A DNA stretch of 64,000 bases, taken from positions 1-64,000 of the forward strand of contig JAXLQK010000031.1 in the NCBI GenBank assembly GCA_046331665.1, written 5' to 3'. Source of the stretch: CAWBAT01 sp046331665 (GTDB lineage Bacteria; Acidobacteriota; Terriglobia; Versatilivoradales; Versatilivoraceae). Position numbers and translations under genes: made by a program. The notes beneath the pieces were generated by a model. It searched no databases and was not told where the DNA came from. It saw only the letters and a program-made list of their open reading frames with translations. Within the stretch, counting starts at the first letter, position 1, and each line of letters starts with the position of its first letter. Of the stretch, positions 56,660 to 64,000 are shown in pieces.

Positions 56660-58324
56660 ATGGCGCTTTCTCCCTTGGCCGGCCAACCGGCTCCCAAAGA
56701 AATGTTGGTGGATCTGGCCAGGCTCGAACGGCAGTATTATGAACGTCGGCCCGAGCCGGGGAACGCCAACCAGGAAGTCAGCTTTGGAACGAGTGGACAT
56801 CGCGGAACGCCATCGCAAGGCACCTTCACTGAAGCGCATATCCTTGCCATCACCCAGGCCATTTGTGACCATCGTCGCGAAGTAGGAATTGACGGACCCC
56901 TTTACATGGGCAAAGACACCCATGCCCTTTCCAGCCCTGCTCAACGTTCAGCTCTGGAAGTCCTGGCGGGCAACCGTATTGAGACGATCATCCAGCAGGA
57001 AGACGGCGTGACGCCAACGCCGGTCATCTCCCGTGCCATTCTGATTTACAACCACGGACGGAAGAACCACCTGGCCGACGGGATCGTCATCACACCGTCT
57101 CACAATCCTCCGGAAGACGGGGGATTCAAGTACAACCCTCCGAATGGTGGTCCCGCGGACACCGTTGTGACGCAATGGATACAGGCCCGAGCGAATGCCC
57201 TATTGCGGTTGGGAAATACCGGCGTTCAACGGATGTCTTTCGCCACAGCTCTCAAGGCTGCTACGACGCACCCGGAAGACCTGGTCCTTCCCTACGTCAA
57301 GGATTTGAAACAAGTCATTGACATGGAGGCGATACGGTCGGCAGGTCTGCAGCTGGGGGCGGATCCGCTGGGTGGAGCCTCAGTGCATTATTGGGAACCC
57401 ATCAATACCCTCTACCATTTGGACGTTGAGGTCTTAAACCCGAGAATTGATCCTACCTTCTCGTTCATGACCGTGGATCACGATGGCAAAATACGCATGG
57501 ATTGTTCCAGCCCGTATGCCATGGCTGGACTTGTCGGTCTCAAGGATCGCTACCGTCTGGCATTTGCCAACGACCCGGACTCCGACCGCCATGGCATTGT
57601 TACGCCTGCGGCAGGTTTGATGAACCCGAACCATTATCTGGCTATGGCCATCAAATACCTCCTGACCCACCGTCCGCAGTGGCCCTCTCAAGCCGTTGTG
57701 GGAAAGACACTGGTCAGCAGCGGAATGATCGATCGTGTCGTGAGTAAATTGGGCAGGAGACTTTCTGAGGTGCCAGTGGGCTTCAAATGGTTCACCCCTG
57801 GGCTCTATGATGGGTCTTGTTGTTTTGGAGGAGAGGAAAGCGCCGGGGCAAGTTTCTTGCGTCGTGACGGGCGCGTCTGGACGACGGACAAAGACGGCAT
57901 CATTATGGATCTGCTGGCCGCCGAAATCACCGCCGTCACGGGCAAGGATCCCGGTGAACATTTCCAGGAATTGACGAAAGAGTTTGGCGTCCCTTATTAC
58001 ACCCGGGTGGATGCCGTGGCCACGCCGGAGCAAAAGGAGAAGTTGGCCGGATTGTCACCCGAATCAGTCGAGGAAGCCGAACTGGCTGGCGAACCGATCT
58101 TGGCCAAATTGACCCGGGCTCCAGGAAATGATGCACCCTTCGGAGGATTGAAGGTGGTGGCTTTCCATGGCTGGTTCGCGGCCCGACCGTCGGGTACGGA
58201 AAACATCTATAAGATTTATGCCGAAAGTTTCAAAAGTCAGACGCATTTGGATGCGATTTTAAATGAGGCCCAGGTAATTGTGAATCATGCCTTACTCAGC
58301 TCTAAGGGGCATGCCGGGGAGTGA
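56660..58324 (+). CDS. pgm: Phosphoglucomutase (alpha-D-glucose phosphate-specific)
   Basis: 554 aa. The catalytic phosphoserine loop is TPSHNPPEDGG, the metal-binding loop NDPDSDRHG, and the sugar-binding loop GGEESAGASF, all as in bacterial Pgm. It interconverts glucose-1-P and glucose-6-P. Ribosome site AAGGA precedes the ATG. It is followed by pgi after 87 bases, in line with feeding glucose-1-P (for example from glycan storage) into the pathway below. Confidence 0.96.
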   Translation: MALSPLAGQPAPKEMLVDLARLERQYYERRPEPGNANQEVSFGTSGHRGTPSQGTFTEAHILAITQAICDHRREVGIDGPLYMGKDTHALSSPAQRSALEVLAGNRIETIIQQEDGVTPTPVISRAILIYNHGRKNHLADGIVITPSHNPPEDGGFKYNPPNGGPADTVVTQWIQARANALLRLGNTGVQRMSFATALKAATTHPEDLVLPYVKDLKQVIDMEAIRSAGLQLGADPLGGASVHYWEPINTLYHLDVEVLNPRIDPTFSFMTVDHDGKIRMDCSSPYAMAGLVGLKDRYRLAFANDPDSDRHGIVTPAAGLMNPNHYLAMAIKYLLTHRPQWPSQAVVGKTLVSSGMIDRVVSKLGRRLSEVPVGFKWFTPGLYDGSCCFGGEESAGASFLRRDGRVWTTDKDGIIMDLLAAEITAVTGKDPGEHFQELTKEFGVPYYTRVDAVATPEQKEKLAGLSPESVEEAELAGEPILAKLTRAPGNDAPFGGLKVVAFHGWFAARPSGTENIYKIYAESFKSQTHLDAILNEAQVIVNHALLSSKGHAGE

Positions 58325-58411
58325 CCGGGAAGACTTGCGAGGAAATTCTCGACGAGATCGGAATGAATTTTTGCTGAGGTCCCCCATGGAGACTAACCTA
58401 AGGAGAAGAAA

Positions 58412-60056
58412 ATGAAGACCGGCCCCGCGCCACTGACTCGACGTCCCGCTTGGAGTGCCCTGGCACAGCACTATGAAAGGGTCAAAGAGCTTCATCTCCG
58501 AAACCTCTTTGCGGAAGATGCACGCCGCGGCGAGCGCATGACGATTGAAGGTGCTGGAATCATGCTCGATTATTCGAAGAACCGTGTCACCGATGAAACC
58601 CTCAAACTCCTTCAGCAACTCGCCAAAGAGTCCGGTTTGCCTGCTAGGATCGATGCCATGTTCCGGGGTGAGAAAATTAATGTTACGGAGAAGCGTGCGG
58701 TGTTGCATGTGGCTCTTCGTGCCCCGAAAGAATCCTCGATCATGGTTGATGGCAGAAATGTGGTTCCCCAAGTGCACGCAGTTCTGGACAAGATGGCTGA
58801 CTTTTGCCTGAGAGTTCGAAGCGGTGTCTGGAAAGGGCATAGTGGGAAGCGAATCCGCAATGTGATCAATATTGGGATTGGTGGGTCCGACCTTGGACCC
58901 GTCATGGCGTACGAAGCCCTTCGCTATTACAGCGAGCGGTCCATGACGTTTCGTTTCGTTTCGAATGTTGACAGCACTGATTTTGTAGAGGCAACCCGCG
59001 ACTTGGATCCCGCCGAGACACTGTTTATCGTCTCGTCGAAGACGTTTACGACCCTGGAAACCATGACGAATGCTCAAAGCGCACGAGATTGGTTGGTCAG
59101 GGGATTCGGCGGAGATGCCAAAGCAGTGGCCAAACATTTTGTTGCCGTTTCCACCAACGCTTCAAAGGTGTCGGAGTTCGGGATCGACACGGCCAATATG
59201 TTTGGATTCTGGGACTGGGTCGGCGGTCGCTATTCCATGGACTCCGCGATTGGACTTTCAACGATGCTGGCCATCGGCCCCGATCATTTCCGATCCCTAT
59301 TGGCAGGGTTTCATCTAATGGATGAGCATTTCCGCACAGCGCCTCTGGAACGCAATCTGCCAGTCTTGATGGGACTTCTGGCCATTTGGTATAACGACTT
59401 CTTCCAAGCGGAAACAGTGGCCGTATTGCCCTACGAGCAATACTTGAAGCGCTTTCCAGCTTATTTGCAGCAGATTGACCATGGAAAGCAACGGAAAGCA
59501 TGTCACCCAGGATGGGGATCCCGTCTCCTATCCAACGGGCCCCATCTACTGGGGGGAGCCAGGCACGAACGGCCAGCACTCGTTCTATCAGTTGATCCAC
59601 CAGGGCACGCGGCTCATTCCCTGTGACTTTATGGCCTTTGATCAAAGTTTAAATCCACTCGGCCGTCACCACGAAATGCTTCTTGCCAATGTCTTTGCTC
59701 AAGCCGAGGCACTGGCTTTCGGCAAGACTCCCGAAGAAGTGAGAGCGGAAGGGACGCCCGATTGGCTTGTGCCGCACCGGGTCTTTGAAGGGAATCGCCC
59801 CTCCAATATGATTCTTGCCAGTCGGCTCACGCCGGAGGAACTGGGAAAATTAGTGGCACTCTATGAGCACAGTGTCTTCACGCAAGGAGTGATTTGGGAC
59901 GTGGACTCATTCGACCAGTGGGGGGTGGAACTCGGTAAGGTGTTGGCGTTGCGCATCATGCCTGAACTTGAAAACTCGGCTGAGCCGGCTCTGAGCCATG
60001 ACAGCTCAACCAATAACCTGATTCGCCGTTACCGGAAATTGAAGAAAATAAGGTGA
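58412..60056 (+). CDS. pgi: Glucose-6-phosphate isomerase, with a single frameshift
   Basis: The gene starts at ATG 58412 (AAGGAG upstream) and reads 404 aa to 59626, including INIGIGGSDLGPVMAY, SSKTFTTLETMTNAQ and the PGI signature FGFWDWVGGRYSMDSAIG. After QQID the frame goes wrong. A second frame (from 59475) carries on as MESNGKHVTQDG, TGPIYWGEPGTNGQHSFYQL and the normal C terminus to 60056. Deleting one C of CC at 59479-59480 gives QQIDMESNGK and a 547-aa enzyme, the normal length. Error or recent inactivation cannot be separated. Confidence 0.95.
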
Positions 60057-60216
60057 GCCTATTTTGCCCAAGGAATGCCCGTCACGGGCGTGGTTACCAG
60101 GATCGATGGCCATCGATGCCAAACTTGTTCCGATGCCCGGGCGATGATTTGAATCTGAATAGTTGAAGGTCCTGAGTCATTCAAACAAACAAGGGGAGCC
60201 AAACGAGGAGTTCTTT

Positions 60217-61233
60217 ATGCGAATCGCGATGATTGGTCTGGGGAGGATGGGAGCCAACATGGTGCGACGGCTGCTCAAAGGCGGTCACCAGTGTGTCGTC
60301 TTTGATCGGTCGGCGCAAGCCGTACAGGAGTTGGAAAAAGAAAAGGCGGTTGGTGCGTCGTCGCTGATGGATCTGGTGAGAAAACTCGAGAAACCCAGAG
60401 CCTTCTGGTTGATGGTTCCTGCGGCCGTCGTAGATTCAACCATTGCGGAGCTTCTCCCTCATCTGGAGCCTGGAGACATCCTGATTGATGGGGGAAACTC
60501 TTATTACGTCGACGATCTCCGGCGGGCCAAAGAACTCACCACCAAACAGATTCATTATGTGGATGTGGGGACGAGTGGAGGAGTCTGGGGATTGGAACGC
60601 GGTTACTGCATGATGATCGGAGGCGAAACTTCCGTGGTCCAGCTCCTGGATCCGATTTTTGATACCCTGGCGCCGGGTCGGGGGGACGTCCCCCGCACTC
60701 CCGGACGCGAAAATCTCGGTGGTACGGCGGAAAAGGGATATTTGCATTGCGGGTCGAACGGGGCCGGGCATTTCGTGAAGATGGTTCACAATGGGATCGA
60801 GTACGGCATCATGGCAGCCTATGCCGAAGGATTGGGCGTGTTGCACGATGCCAACATTGGCAAGCAGGAACACGCCATGGATGCCGAGACAACTCCCTTG
60901 CGGGATCCTGAACACTATCAATACGATTTCAATCTGCGGGACATTGCGGAACTCTGGCGGCGGGGAAGCGTCATTGCCTCCTGGCTGTTGGATCTCACCG
61001 CAAACGCTTTGGTCAAAGATTCTTCCCTGACGGAATTTGCCGGGCGTGTCTCGGACTCAGGGGAGGGAAGATGGACAATCAAAGCGGCTATCGACGAGGC
61101 AGTGCCGGTGCCAGTGCTTTCGGCAGCGCTCTATCAGCGCTTTAGCTCTCGAGGTGAGTCTGACTATCAGGACAAACTCCTTTCAGCCATGCGCTTCCAA
61201 TTTGGCGGGCATCTGGAAAAATCGGCCGGCTAG
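60217..61233 (+). CDS. gnd: 6-phosphogluconate dehydrogenase (decarboxylating), short form
   Basis: 338 aa from ATG 60217 with GAGGAG 6 bases upstream; the frame is open from 60163. It opens with the Rossmann motif IGLGRMGANMVRRLL and has DIGTS-type motif VDVGTSGGVWGLERGY and catalytic-region GAGHFVKMVHNGIEYG. The length of about 330-340 aa marks the short GntZ-like class, often NAD-dependent, rather than the 470-aa Gnd. It makes ribulose-5-P with CO2 release. It is followed by zwf after 19 bases. Confidence 0.95.
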   Translation: MRIAMIGLGRMGANMVRRLLKGGHQCVVFDRSAQAVQELEKEKAVGASSLMDLVRKLEKPRAFWLMVPAAVVDSTIAELLPHLEPGDILIDGGNSYYVDDLRRAKELTTKQIHYVDVGTSGGVWGLERGYCMMIGGETSVVQLLDPIFDTLAPGRGDVPRTPGRENLGGTAEKGYLHCGSNGAGHFVKMVHNGIEYGIMAAYAEGLGVLHDANIGKQEHAMDAETTPLRDPEHYQYDFNLRDIAELWRRGSVIASWLLDLTANALVKDSSLTEFAGRVSDSGEGRWTIKAAIDEAVPVPVLSAALYQRFSSRGESDYQDKLLSAMRFQFGGHLEKSAG

Positions 61234-61252
61234 TGACCGGGGATCTCAAACC

Positions 61253-62635
61253 ATGACCATGGATACCTCTCATTCTGATGCTCTCGTGTTCTTTGGAGCC
61301 ACAGGGGATCTGGCTTACAAGAAAATCTTCCCGTCGCTTCAGGCAATGCTGAAACGCGGTCATCTCAACGTCCCGGTCATCGGCGTGGCCAAGGCGGGCT
61401 GGAGCCTGGACCAACTAAAGGCTCGTGCCAAAGACAGTCTCGAAAAACATGGTGGTCTCGATCCTGCCGCCTTCGAGAAGCTTTGCAGTTTATTGGGATA
61501 TGTCGATGGCGACTATCAGGATCCAGCTACTTTTCTAGCCCTTCGCCGAAAACTCGGGGCCGCGGAGCGTCCAGCGCATTACCTTGCCATACCTCCGGTT
61601 CTGTTTGGCGTCGTGGTGGAACAGTTGCACAAGTCCGACTGCGCCAAAGGAGGCCGCGTCATTGTCGAAAAGCCATTCGGGACGGACTTGGCTTCGGCTC
61701 AAAAGCTGAATCAGATTCTGCTCGGAACGTTCAACGAGAAATCCATTTTCCGCATTGACCACTATTTGGGAAAACGGCCAGTCCATCATATGTTGTTCTT
61801 CCGCTTTGCCAATTCCTTATTTGAACCGTTTTGGAATCGCCACCATGTCGAGAGCGTGCAGATTACCATGGCGGAAGATTTTGGGGTTCAAGGCAGGGGA
61901 GCCTTTTATGATCAGACCGGGACGATTCGGGACGTGATTCAGAATCACCTTTTTCAAGTTCTCGTCAACCTGGCGATGGAGCCCCCGGTCAGAACCGACA
62001 GCGAATCGATTCGAGACGAAAAAGTAAAAGTGCTGCGAGCGATTCCTCCCTTGGAAGCCTCGAACCTGGTTCGCGGTCAGTTCTTGGGATATCTAAAGGA
62101 AGGCGGGGTCTCACCGGATTCCAAAATAGAGACTTTTGCGGCGTTGCGACTGGAAATCGATTCCTGGCGATGGAGAGGCGTCCCGTTCTATATCCGGGCC
62201 GGAAAATGTTTGCCCGTGACCTGTACGGAAATTCTTGTCCGGTTGCGCCAGCCTCCCACGATGTATCAGGGGTTTGACTTGGCACCGAACTATTGCCGAT
62301 TCCGAATCAATCCAGATATTACCTTTGCGCTCGGATTTAATGCCATCGCGCCGGGATCGGAAACGAGCTGCCAGCCCACCGAAATTTTGGGGACCAACCA
62401 TCCCGACAGCGGTGATATGGATGCCTATGAACGAGTCCTGGGCGACGCTATGGCTGGAGATGCCACTTTGTTCGCCCGTGAAGATTACGTGGAAGAAGCC
62501 TGGCGCATCGTCGATCCGGTACTCAAAGCCTCTACACCCGTCTACTCCTATGATCAAAATACCTGGGGACCCGGTGAAGTTGACCCATTGGTCTCGCCTC
62601 CGGGGGGATGGGACAATCCGGTCGTAAATAACTGA
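61253..62635 (+). CDS. zwf: Glucose-6-phosphate 1-dehydrogenase
   Basis: 460 aa from ATG 61253; the frame is open from 61037 but that part overlaps gnd in another frame. It has the nucleotide-binding motif FFGATGDLAYKKIFP, the active-site motif RIDHYLGK, and EKPFGTDLASAQ. It oxidises glucose-6-P to 6-phosphogluconolactone with NADP or NAD reduction. Gene order pgm-pgi-gnd-zwf after phosphoketolase forms one functional block. Confidence 0.96.
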   Translation: MTMDTSHSDALVFFGATGDLAYKKIFPSLQAMLKRGHLNVPVIGVAKAGWSLDQLKARAKDSLEKHGGLDPAAFEKLCSLLGYVDGDYQDPATFLALRRKLGAAERPAHYLAIPPVLFGVVVEQLHKSDCAKGGRVIVEKPFGTDLASAQKLNQILLGTFNEKSIFRIDHYLGKRPVHHMLFFRFANSLFEPFWNRHHVESVQITMAEDFGVQGRGAFYDQTGTIRDVIQNHLFQVLVNLAMEPPVRTDSESIRDEKVKVLRAIPPLEASNLVRGQFLGYLKEGGVSPDSKIETFAALRLEIDSWRWRGVPFYIRAGKCLPVTCTEILVRLRQPPTMYQGFDLAPNYCRFRINPDITFALGFNAIAPGSETSCQPTEILGTNHPDSGDMDAYERVLGDAMAGDATLFAREDYVEEAWRIVDPVLKASTPVYSYDQNTWGPGEVDPLVSPPGGWDNPVVNN

Positions 62636-63020
62636 ATCAAATCCCTGTCTGTCATTCATAATCACGAATTCCGAAGCTGGTTTGGCATTATCTGGCGGAG
62701 TGGCCGTGGGACGGGCTGTCCCACGCGCCCGGTCTGCCTGAGCCGAAATTTTTCTGAACATTTTTAGACTCATTCCTTTGTTTGCAAGCCTCACCTAAAT
62801 CAGAAGATGCAGCGAATTCCCAATCCCCCAAGTTTGGAATTCGGGATAATTGTTACGTTGACGGAGAAAAAGGTGCCTGTCCTGAGTATTTGAATAATTG
62901 GACCAGGGTGAATAGAATCGGATCAAGAAGAGGACAACAACAAACCGGCCTCCAGCGCTTGGAGAGGGAGGGATGGAACTGAAGGAGTGGGGATCGTGTG
63001 TGGGGATAGACTAAGGGGCG
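62636..63020. other. Intergenic region before transposase debris
   Basis: About 385 bases after zwf with no recognised gene, terminator or repeat. Confidence 0.45.
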
Positions 63021-63125
63021 GTGAGCGCGGCACTGCGACGATTCGAGCAACGGCTCCACGAAGACAAGGCTTTGGCCCGATGGCTTCGACAAGCCGAATC
63101 TCTTTTATCTAATGTTGAGATCTGA
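63021..63125 (+). pseudogene. 3' relic of a REP-associated (Y1/HUH) transposase
   Basis: The frame reads VSAALRRFEQRLHEDKALAR, then WLRQAESLLSNVEI and a TGA at 63123-63125. This matches the C-terminal end pattern of REP-associated tyrosine transposases (AVSxALRRFEQRL ... LSNV). An in-frame TAA lies just upstream (63012-63014), so the rest of the gene is gone. Confidence 0.7.
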
Positions 63126-63137
63126 CCCTAGTTTTTC
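63109..63137 (+). repeat. Left inverted repeat of a REP-like element
   Basis: Begins CTAATGTTGAGATCTGACCC and runs into TAGTTTTTC. It is the near-perfect reverse complement of 63719-63746. It overlaps the transposase relic stop, and a doubled unit (ACCCTAGTTTTTCTG twice, to 63155) follows it. Confidence 0.75.
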
Positions 63138-63187
63138 TGGACCCTAGTTTTTCTGTACGACGGTGGATTCTATTCTTTGGGGCAATT

Positions 63188-63676
63188 ATGGTAGTGGCTG
63201 GGTTCAATGCCACAGCGATTGCTGAAGCCGAAGAACCATTGAAGACAACGGTTTGCGAGTTGCTCGCAAAACCCGAACAGTTCAGTGGGAAGCTCGTTGT
63301 CTTTCAGGCTGATCTAATCAATCCGCGGCGTATAGCTTTGAAGGATGGGGGGTGTGAACGGGTCCTTCTGACGTTTCCGAACGATCCCGACACGAAACCC
63401 AAGGCGAAGTTCAAACTCGTTAAGGATGAGAGCTACAAGAAGCTTATGTCCTCGATGGGGGTGCTTGTTCCAATGCCGCCCAATAAACCTGGCAGGATCA
63501 CCGCGAAGTTCGAGGGTCGTTTCGATTCAGTATTCATTGTCCGCAACGGTCAGAAGGTGCAGAGGAACCCGCGTTCACTTCGGCTGGCTGCCGATGAGGT
63601 GAGGTTAGTTTTGCGGAGGGTCTCGGACGTGCGGGTGGAGGAACCGACGCCGATTTCCGGGGCGGTGAATCGGTAG
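63188..63676 (+). CDS. Hypothetical exported protein, probably 5'-truncated
   Basis: About 162 aa from ATG 63188, but the frame continues upstream as RRWILFFGAIMVVAGFNAT, the front half of a signal peptide without a usable start codon before the repeat at 63109-63155. The gene therefore seems to have lost its true start to the inverted repeat. The mature part (ELLAKPEQFSGKLVVFQADL, KFEGRFDSVFIVRNGQ) is beta-rich and unrecognised. It lies between the two inverted repeats. Confidence 0.55.
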   Translation: MVVAGFNATAIAEAEEPLKTTVCELLAKPEQFSGKLVVFQADLINPRRIALKDGGCERVLLTFPNDPDTKPKAKFKLVKDESYKKLMSSMGVLVPMPPNKPGRITAKFEGRFDSVFIVRNGQKVQRNPRSLRLAADEVRLVLRRVSDVRVEEPTPISGAVNR

Positions 63677-63718
63677 ATTCGGGGACGCAAACCCTATCCG
63701 TAGGAAAAATGGGAGTAG

Positions 63719-63746
63719 GAAAAATGGGGTCAGATCTTAACATTAG
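63719..63746 (-). repeat. Right inverted repeat of a REP-like element
   Basis: Reverse complement starts CTAATGTTAAGATCTGACCC, matching 63109-63137 with few differences. It too carries a doubled unit (CCCATTTTTCCTA twice). Together the pair bracket 63138-63718. Confidence 0.75.
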
Positions 63747-63789
63747 ATTTAACTTTACATGGTGGGGGCCGTGAGATAGGGTAAAGAAT

Positions 63790-64000
63790 ATGGCAAGACC
63801 GTTGCGAATCAGCCGACCAGGGATATGGTATCACGTCACCGTACGAGGCAATGAGCGCCGGGCAATCTACCGGGACGAGACGGACCGGCAGAAGTTCCTG
63901 GGCTTGCTCGAACCCTGGGTGGAACGCTATCGACTGCGCCTGCACGCCTACGTGCTGATGGAGAATCACTATCATCTCTTGGTGGAGACCCGGGAGGCCA
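63790..64000 (+). CDS. REP-associated Y1/HUH transposase, cut by window end
   Basis: First 70 aa only: MARPLRISRPGIWYHVTVRG, NERRAIYRDETDRQKFLGLL and MENHYHLLVET, the last with the HUH-type His-x-His pair of Y1 transposases. It follows the right inverted repeat, in the usual relation between such transposases and their REP-like repeats. The catalytic Tyr lies beyond the window. Confidence 0.9.
   Translation, partial: MARPLRISRPGIWYHVTVRGNERRAIYRDETDRQKFLGLLEPWVERYRLRLHAYVLMENHYHLLVETREA

Noticed and set aside
61037..61252. 72-residue N-terminal extension of Zwf
   Set aside because: Lies inside gnd in another frame; the ATG at 61253 gives the normal Zwf start.

Overview
This 64 kb window comes from a bacterial chromosome, most likely an Acidobacteriota. 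The evidence is two proteins of the VWFA-related acidobacterial family, an Oar-type TonB receptor with a carboxypeptidase-regulatory domain, several Tat-exported surface proteins, and moderate GC content. No rRNA, tRNA or CRISPR array was found. The final 1 kb holds pieces of REP-associated (Y1/HUH) transposases and their inverted repeats. An unusual number of genes carry single-base frameshifts. They affect a HEAT-like gene, a beta-propeller gene, a PilZ gene, czcA, a PAP2 phosphatase, the TonB receptor and pgi. They reflect either real gene decay or indel errors in the assembly.

Layout. 0.2-12.5 kb: a cyclase-family hydrolase, Tat-exported FG-GAP, GH127-like and GH116-like proteins, a periplasmic helical protein, a thioredoxin-like protein, a VIT-type transporter and an RNB-domain ribonuclease. 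A 1.2 kb module with a decayed HEAT-like gene sits between two 47-bp copies of the 5' end of the VIT gene. 12.9-15.1 kb: a Cys-rich conserved protein, then a debris field on the minus strand: a shattered beta-propeller gene, a relic of an MFS-transporter 3' end whose better copy lies at 27.6 kb, and a frameshifted PilZ gene. 15.2-24.3 kb: a sigma-54 two-component system divergent from a czcCBA-type heavy-metal efflux operon ending in a DUF190 gene. A -24/-12 type promoter with an upstream palindrome lies in the gap, which suggests the activator drives the pump.

24.4-30.1 kb: a NitT/TauT-type ABC permease and ATPase, an OFA-type MFS transporter and a reductive-dehalogenase-like Fe-S protein. 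30.6-36.0 kb: a TPR protein and a TadE-TadE-TadG trio. 36.0-43.1 kb: a 1-Cys peroxiredoxin, a broken PAP2 phosphatase, an orphan coiled-coil protein, an OmpR-type two-component system and an exported hypothetical. 43.1-51.8 kb: a VWFA protein, a frameshifted TonB receptor, a Spy-like periplasmic protein, a second VWFA protein and a formylglycine-generating-enzyme-like protein.

52.0-62.6 kb is a co-directional carbon-metabolism block: phosphoketolase, two small membrane proteins, a histidine phosphatase, phosphoglucomutase, glucose-6-phosphate isomerase (frameshifted), 6-phosphogluconate dehydrogenase and glucose-6-phosphate dehydrogenase. It can take hexose phosphate through the oxidative pentose phosphate branch and split it to acetyl phosphate with NAD(P)H gain. 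62.6-64 kb is mobile-element territory, with a hypothetical gene that has lost its start codon sitting between inverted repeats.
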